From positions 64,572,763-64,636,762 of the forward strand of contig CM075773.1 of the NCBI GenBank assembly GCA_037974665.1: a stretch of DNA of 64,000 nucleotides, read 5' to 3'. Both the position numbers and the translations under genes were made by a program. Positions 57,645 through 64,000 of the stretch are shown piece after piece (position 1 is the first letter of the stretch; every line of letters starts with the position of its first letter). This DNA comes from Ehretia macrophylla. Lineage: Eukaryota; Streptophyta; Magnoliopsida; Boraginales; Ehretiaceae. The notes under the pieces are model-generated. The model was not told the origin of the DNA and ran no database searches. It worked only from the letters and a program-made list of their open reading frames with translations.

Positions 57645-59276
57645 TAATACTTACGAGGTGTGCATGGAAAATGGGTACAAAATGACCAAGTTTTAATAAC
57701 CCGCAAGTGCACGATCATGTAGTGTGGTGTGCTCTGAGTGTGGAGTCGAATTCCACGAGGAAGCTCATTAGTTAGTTAGTGAAATAGTGTGTGAAAGTGT
57801 TAAAGTGAAAACATGACAGTTTGTAAAAGAGTTTGAGTATCGTGCGAGAAATGTAAACTAAACTAAAGCTAAGCTAAACTAAGGTGTTGTTGAATACGAG
57901 GGAAATGATCTAAGGGGCCGAATAAGTAATGAGGCAGTTAATCTAAGCTCGGTATCCAAGATTCTCTAATTCTATGCAAGGGTTAAGCTACAAGCATTAA
58001 CCTAGTTAATTTTTTTAGTCTGATTACTACATCTGTTATAGGTGTCGTTCTATCTACGAGTCCGTTATATAGCCGTAGTATGGATTTGTCCTTATAACCT
58101 AGTGTAACCAGTCTGTTTTAACTAAGTAATCAACAACTCCACGAGTTACAAACTATAGTACAACCTATAGCCTCATGGAATCTATGGTACAACCTATTGA
58201 TTCACTATTAAAACACGGATATATGGCATGAAAGTAAAGCAATCATAACATCTACTACAAGCATTATGTATGAAAGACAATGCTGAATTAATACAAGTCA
58301 TATACTGCATTTAAATCAAATTATCTGAATCTGAGACCATAGATTAAAAGATCGTCATTTATAATATCATCCCCTATATAATAGCTCTACTCAGACATAA
58401 TAAATAAATACGAGTTATACAAATAAAAAAGAGTCAAGAAAGGCTCCCCCGTATTGACGAACGCGTATTTCTAATTTTTGAAATTTGAACAAAGGTCCAA
58501 CGCAAAATAGCTATTCGGACAGAATTTTCCCCGAATAAGAGCTACTTGGGCAGAACTTCTCCCGTATTCTACAAATTATTACTAAATTAAACTAACTAAT
58601 TAAAACTAAAATTAAACTAATTAATTAATAATTAAAAACATAAATTAAATCCTTATTATATATAAAATCCATCCGGGGATGGAGTATTTATAGGCAAAAT
58701 TTGCCTGGCGTGCTCGAGCGCCCTGCATGAGTGCACATCATCTTCTTCGTTGGATGCGCGATACATGGACGTCTGGAAGCTTGTGGAATCTGGTAGAATA
58801 TTCCGTTGAGGGCGCTCGAGCGTCTAGTAGGGCACGGTCGAGCGCCATTTGCTGTCAATTTTGACTTTGACCGAGGTATTTTCAGGCATTTTTTAGCTTT
58901 TTGAGTCTAATTTCAAGCTAGTTTCGCCCAAATTCTTTCTCTACACACTTCATTCTTCCACCAATTCCTAATTTTTCGCGTTTTCAACTTCTCAACTTGC
59001 AATTTGGATCATTTCGTGTCTCATTCTACTATTTTGACCCTCAAAATGATAGAATTTGGCTAAAATCACACTGCGCATAGAACAATCCTGCGTTTTGCTC
59101 ATTAGGTCGTTTCTACCTAAAAAAGTGGTATGATTTGTCAAAAGCGGACATAGTTCACTTTTTCGAGATCATCCTACATCTCATCAAAAGTATATAAGTA
59201 TTTCATTTATTCCTAAGTTATGATGCAAATGTAGTAAAAATACAGTGGTTTGAGTACTCCAATTATGGTCATATTA
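57645..59276 (-). repeat. 3' LTR of Athila-like copy 3
   Basis: Matches 62103-63745. Its outer end is TAATAC on the plus strand where the other LTR has TGATGC. TATA box (minus) at 58685-58694 and palindromic sites near 58710 and 58815. Confidence 0.9.
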
Positions 59277-60413
59277 ACATCCCCAAACCTAAACATTTCT
59301 TGTCCTCAAGCATGACTTGTTTTCAAAACACATTGAAAGTGACACCTTAAGAAATTTTTACAAGTCAAACCAGATGAAAACAATCTATCTTAACCTTTTT
59401 GTCAAAAAATTTCCAACATGAAACATGAGAAGTGCAATCAATCTTAACTAGTTCATCAGTTAATGATAAGAATAACAAGAGAACGTTTACATAGTTTTTA
59501 CAAATAAATACTCTTTTAGAAATGGACTATTGATTGCTTCAGAGTATATATTTAGAAGTAAACTAAACAAATTAGATTCAATCAGATTTTCAACTTTCAT
59601 GACCTGCAAACAGATTAGACTTTGATATTTTTGCCTTAATTTGTAATCAACTCTTAATCATGCCTTAACCTTTCTTACATTTGCCATAAAATGAAAGTAC
59701 GACTAAAACTATCTCTTTGTAGTGCTCAGTTTCCATTGCTTTTATAATTTCCCATGTAGCGGGATTTAAGGCCAACAATCCCCAGCCAATTAGCCGAGGT
59801 TGCCAGGTTTTAAAGGGCCCCTACGTGCCTTAATCACCCGAGATTTCCAGGCTCAAAACCTAACACTATAGCACATATCCCAAATTACAATATCTAGGAA
59901 AATGGTATTTTAAGAGATCTACAACATATTTACAAGATAATTCTATCAAAAGTAAAGGTATGTACATTTTTTTTTATAATTCTATCAAAAGTAAAGGTAT
60001 GTACATATTTTTTTTATATTTATTTATTTTTTATTTTTTTATTTATTTTTATTTTTTTAACATACCATATATAGACATGATAAAGTAACACAACAATATG
60101 TACAGACATGACATAAGGGTTCAGGTTTCAATCACAAGAAGTTCTTATAACAAACGTAATGCTATTTCAATTTTTTCAAATTCACAAACCTATCACGGAA
60201 AATAACTAATATATTAAGAAAATAATTTTAACTACCCAGACTATTTAACGTCTTTTCTGGGGTTCAAGAGTTCACACAAACAAACATACATAAAAAGAAA
60301 GCATTTTAAAAATCTAGGTTGCCTTCTAATAGCACTGAGTTTTACGCCCTCAGCCAGGCACAGATGTTAGAGCCATCTATGTTTAAAATTCTTCGGCACA
60401 TATTGCTTGATAA
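59277..60413 (-). other. Noncoding 3' internal region of copy 3
   Basis: No gene. A T-rich run at 59968-60060 includes a short direct duplication (ATAATTCTATCAAAAGTAAA twice). The purine tract (minus strand GGTTTGGGGATG) adjoins the LTR at 59277. Confidence 0.68.
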
Positions 60414-61982
60414 TCATTTCAGTACAACTTTGAATGGAAAAAGATCATGCAATAGATGATGGTTCTTTGTTCCTACAGAACATGTCTTTTCCAAGTCACC
60501 TTGAAAATGTGACAAATCCCATCCCAATGTGATATGTGTGAGTATGTCCTCGACTATGTCAACAGGGGCCATAGTGAGTTTTAAAACAGTGTGTCCCAAT
60601 TTGAGTTCCACAAAAGGGGAAGAATCATTCAATGAAGAAGTGAGATGACTTTTAACAGGAGAGAGAATTGATGTTGAAGCTTCTTTATCAGTGTTATAGT
60701 TAGTTGAAAAAGACATAGAAGCTTTTGACTTATTCTCTTGGTCAATTTGATACAAAAGTCGTTCAATCTCATTAACTTCTTCTACAGGTGTCAAGAAGGA
60801 TGAAGGAATTAAAGTAGACTCAATAGACTTGTCCTGAAAGAGTGTAAACTCTAAGGAAGTGTATGCATCCATCTTCTTTGAAGAGGAATCAAAGTCAGGT
60901 TGAGTCATGATATAACTAAAGTCATCATTTCATTCTAAGTGAGGCATTTCCTCAAATTCATTTTCCCTATAAGATTTCTCTCAAATAATCTTGCTCATAT
61001 CATTAATCTGTTCACATGTTATTTCATCAAAGGGTTTCACAACAGACTAAATGTGTTGATCTAAAGATTAAAGCATGTGAGCATTAGATTCAACAAATTG
61101 AGAAAGTTGGCCAAACTTGTCATTGGACATGGATTTGGGAGGAGCAGAGTCAATCCAATCATCATGGTGATTATTTTGTTTGAAAATATTAAATGTAGGA
61201 TCATCGGAAGATTCAGATTGAGAAGGTTTAGGGACTTGAATTTCAAAGTTTTGAGGAAAGTTTTCTTGACTCCAAAGTGATGGCTGGTTTTGCCATCTTG
61301 GAGTGTGTGCCTCAGACATATTTTCTATCTCAATCCTAGTATTACTTTCTCTATCCCTATTATCTCCACTAAACATTTCTACCTCATCAACCCAGTTTTG
61401 GGTAGTTTCGTGATGAACAAAACTAGACTGGTCTTGTGAACTCATGACAGGTTGAATAAGGTCGTCTTATTCCCAACCATTTGTGTTTTCGGCTATTTGA
61501 CCAATTTGGTCTTGTAGCCTCTCTATGGATTGATGCTTGGTTTCGATGATTTGGACAAGTTGGTCAAACTTGTCATCGAAGTTTGGTTCAGGAAAAGTAA
61601 ATTCAACTGAGTTAGGATAACAAAAGTTTTGTTTGAAATAATTACTTTCGAAGCTTTCTCAAAACTCAGAAGAATTAGGGTTTTGAAATGCATTATTTTC
61701 AAAATTCCGAGGCAGAAAAGATGAATCATTTTTATCCCAAAATGAATTTTGATGATTTTGGCCCTCTGGGTTATATGTATTAGAATACAAATTTTTGTTT
61801 GAAAAATAACCCTGAGTAGTAGAATCATGACTATGTAAAAACTTGGGATGATGGGGACAATTTTCAAAGGTATGCCCAAATTGAGAACAAATTTCACATG
61901 TATTTGGGATAGGGAGTTGGGTTATTTCATTAAAAGCCCATTGATCGGATGAAATATTAAAATGAGTCATATTTTCAATCAT
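60414..61982 (-). pseudogene. Athila gag C-terminal-like reading frame, copy 3
   Basis: Starts MIENMTHFNISSDQWAFNE at 61982 and has an intact CCHC knuckle CEICSQFGHTFENC, then YSNTYNPEGQNHQN, then DQIGQIAENT. A stop at 61659 and another near 61470 break it; 61445-61068 and 60908-60414 are long open segments of the polar tail (SSFVHHETTQN; DSSSKKMDAYTSLE; SFLTPVEEVNEIERLL). This copy keeps a longer C-terminal tail than copies 1 and 2. Tail function unknown. Confidence 0.75.
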
Positions 61983-62080
61983 TCAAATTTTTCTTTTTTT
62001 TTAATAAAGAAAGCGGATGAAACAAACACTTAAACAAGTTCAAACATACTTTTATCAAAAATTGAACTATACCGTGCTTT

Positions 62081-62096
62081 CTCGGCAACGGGGCCA
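62081..62096 (-). other. Primer binding site, tRNA-Asp type
   Basis: On the minus strand TGGCCCCGTTGCCGAG follows the LTR after the spacer AGTTTT, close to the tRNA-Asp complement. Confidence 0.78.
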
Positions 62097-62102
62097 AAAA
62101 CT

Positions 62103-63745
62103 TGATGCTTACGAGGTATGCGTGTAAAATGGGTGCAAAATAACCAAGTTTTAATAACCTGCAAGTGCACGGATCATGTAGTGTAGTGTGCTCTGAGTGT
62201 GGAGTCTAATTCCACAGGGAAAATTGTTAGTTAGTTAGTGAAGTAGTGTCTGAAAGTGTTAAAGTGAAAGCGTGTCAGTTTGTAAAAGAGTTTGAGTATG
62301 GTGTGAGAAATGTAAACTAAACTAAAGCTAAACTAAACTAAGATTTTGTTGAATACGAAGGAAAAGATCTAGGGGGCCGGATAAGTATGAGGCAGTTAAT
62401 CTATTCTCTGATTTTATACAAGGGTTAACCAACAAGCATTAACCTAGTTAGTTTCTTTAGTCTGATTAAAGTCCTGATTACTACATTTGTTATAGGTGTC
62501 GTTCTATCTACGAGTCCGTTATATAGCTGTAGTATGGATCTGTCCTTGTAACCTAGTGTAACTAGTCTGTTTTAACTAAGTAATCAACAACTCCATGAGT
62601 TAGAAACTATGGTACAAACCTATAGTTTCATGGAATCTATGGTACAACCTATAGATTCACTATTAAAACACGGATATATGGCACGAATGTAAAACAATCA
62701 TAACATCTACTACAAGCATTATGTATGAAAGACAATGCTAAATTAATACAAGCCATATATTGCATTTAAATCAAATTATTTGAATCCGAAACCATAGATT
62801 AAAATATTTTCATTTACAATATTCTCCCATAGATAATAATTCTATTCAAACATAATAAATAAATACAAGTTATACTAATAAAATAGAATCAAGAAAGGCT
62901 CCCCCGTATTGACGAATGCGTATTTCTGATTTTCGAAATTTGAGCAGAGGTCCAATGCAAAATAGCTATTCAGGCAAAAATTTTCCTGAATAAGAGCTAC
63001 TTGGGTAGAATTTACCCCGAGTAAGAGCTTTACTAAAAGCTACTCGGGCAGAACTTCCCTCGTATTCTACAAATTACTACTAAATTAAACTAACTAATTA
63101 AAACTAAAATTAAACTAATTAATTAATAATTAAAAACATAAATTAAATCCTAATTATATATAAAATCCATCCGAGGAGGGGGTATTTATAGGCAAAATTT
63201 GCCTAGCACGCTCTTTTCTTCTCCGTTGGATGCGCGACACGTGGACGTCTGGAAGCTTGTAGAATCTTGTAGAATATTCTGTTGAGGGCGCTCAGTAGGG
63301 CACACTCGAACGCCCTTTGTTGTCAATTTTGACTTTGACCGAGGCATTTTCGGGCATTTTTTAGCATTCTAAGTCTGATTTCACCTTAGTTTTGGCCGAA
63401 TTCTTTCTCTACGCACTTCATTCTTCCGCCGATTCCTCAGTTTTCCTATTTTTAACTTCTTAACTTGTAATTTGGATCGTTTCGGGTCTCATTTCACTGT
63501 TTTGACCCTTAAAATGATGGAATTTGGCTAAAATCACGCTGCGCATAAGGCAAAGCTTGCATTTTGCTTAGAAGGTCGTTTCTACTTGAAAAAGTGGTAT
63601 GGTTTGTCAAAAACGGACATAGTTCACTTTTTCAAGATCATCCTACATCGCATCAAAAGTATATAAGTGTTGCATTTATTCTTAAGTTATAATACAAATG
63701 TAGTAGAAATACAGTGGTTTGAGTACTGTAATTATGGTCATATCA
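62103..63745 (-). repeat. 5' LTR of Athila-like copy 3
   Basis: Minus strand TGATATGACC...GTAAGCATCA. TATA box at 63183-63192 (minus). The CG-rich palindromes are mostly lost here (63225-63320), unlike in the 3' LTR. Confidence 0.9.
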
Positions 63746-63750
63746 ACAGG

Positions 63751-64000
63751 TTTGTAGCTAAAGGCCAAGAGAACATGGTTTGTGAACTTAAGAAGTCTAT
63801 TTATGAACTTAAATAAGCATCACGTACGTGGAACATCAAGTTTTACCAAGCAATCAAATCTTTTGACTTTAATCAAAACATTGATGAACCATGCGTGTAT
63901 AAGAAAGGTAATGGTATTGCTATCACATTTTTAGTCCTTTATGTAGATGACATCCTATTATTTGGGACTAACATAGGAATGCTGTCATCTATAAAGGTTT
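63751..64000 (+). pseudogene. Copia element 2 reverse transcriptase, continuation
   Basis: FVAKGQENMVCELKKSIYEL directly continues the segment ending at 57644. Then LK-stop-ASRTWN (TAA in place of the usual CAA of LKQASR), DEPCVYKK, and the catalytic YVDDILLF near 63941. It runs off the window. Confidence 0.9.

Larger units (their letters stand above)
57645..63745 (-). mobile_element. Athila-like non-autonomous element, copy 3, complete, inside copia 2 reverse transcriptase
   Basis: 6101 bp on the minus strand: 5' LTR 62103-63745 (1643 bp), PBS 62081-62096, gag-derived frame 61982-60414, noncoding region, 3' LTR 57645-59276 (1632 bp). The target duplication is ACGGG (57640-57644) and ACAGG (63746-63750). 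Removing the element and one repeat rejoins the copia frame exactly at QPDG|FVA. Confidence 0.93.
40844..64000 (+). mobile_element. Ty1/copia retrotransposon 2 (long-LTR, Angela-like), split by three insertions; 3' end outside window
   Basis: Own sequence: 5' LTR in three pieces (40844-41140, 44598-45045, 51996-53159), PBS (53161), leader (53174-54898), gag (54899), protease-integrase, and reverse transcriptase split at 57644/63751. LTR length without the inserts is about 1.9 kb. The gag start resembles the LVAILKENKLTG..F.DWK.NL motif of Angela-type copia elements. It is inserted in the LINE (5 bp before the LTR: CTTGG). The 3' half of RT, RNase H and the 3' LTR lie beyond 64000. Confidence 0.88.

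Overview
This window is nuclear DNA of a flowering plant, most likely a eudicot. It is AT-rich. It holds a spliced plant GATA-factor gene, a plant-specific NFD6-type mitochondrial protein gene, a B3/REM-type gene remnant, Stowaway-like MITEs, and Ty1/copia, Athila-like Ty3/gypsy and LINE retroelements. I saw no prokaryotic or organellar genes, and the species cannot be named from this sequence.

Layout. (1) 1-5911: an Athila-like LTR element without pol, with the 5' LTR cut by the window edge. Its 3' LTR ends 17 bp before the first ATG of a B3/REM-like gene remnant (5929-6908). (2) 7-30 kb is the gene-bearing part. It has a GATA zinc-finger transcription factor (+, two exons, 13753-15415) and an NFD6-like gene (-, 24860-29818), which has an unusual probable GC-AG intron and two alternative 3' ends. 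Between them are small elements: two 270-bp miniature LTR elements with 74-bp LTRs (7703-7975 and 16531-16798) and a decayed third (21195-21474), two Stowaway-like MITEs, a fold-back element, several LINE tails and tandem duplications. (3) 30.8-36 kb: a Ty1/copia element (LTR, PBS, leader with a 30-bp tandem array, gag-PR-INT) that ends before reverse transcriptase, followed by a second small copia gag fragment. (4) 36.5-40.8 kb: a decayed LINE on the minus strand. (5) 40844 to beyond 64000: a second copia element with long LTRs (about 1.9 kb), interrupted by three independent insertions.

The nest can be read from target-site duplications. The copia element cut the LINE at 40844. A solo LTR of the same copia family (41141-44597, TSD GGGTA on both sides) sits in its 5' LTR, and that solo LTR holds an Athila-like solo LTR (41681-43372, TSD ATGGG on both sides). 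A complete Athila-like element (45046-51995) sits further along the same 5' LTR. Another (57645-63745, minus strand) splits the copia reverse transcriptase, which resumes in frame at 63751.

The Athila-like family is the most distinctive content. It has a PBS matching plant tRNA-Asp, a short reading frame matching only the C-terminal half of Athila gag (CCHC knuckle onward) followed by an unassigned tail, no pol, and LTRs with repeated GCGCTCGAGCGC palindromes just upstream of a CCTATAAATA box. The host genes show no operon-like or pathway link. The retroelement reading frames all carry stops or frameshifts, so any movement would need proteins from elsewhere.
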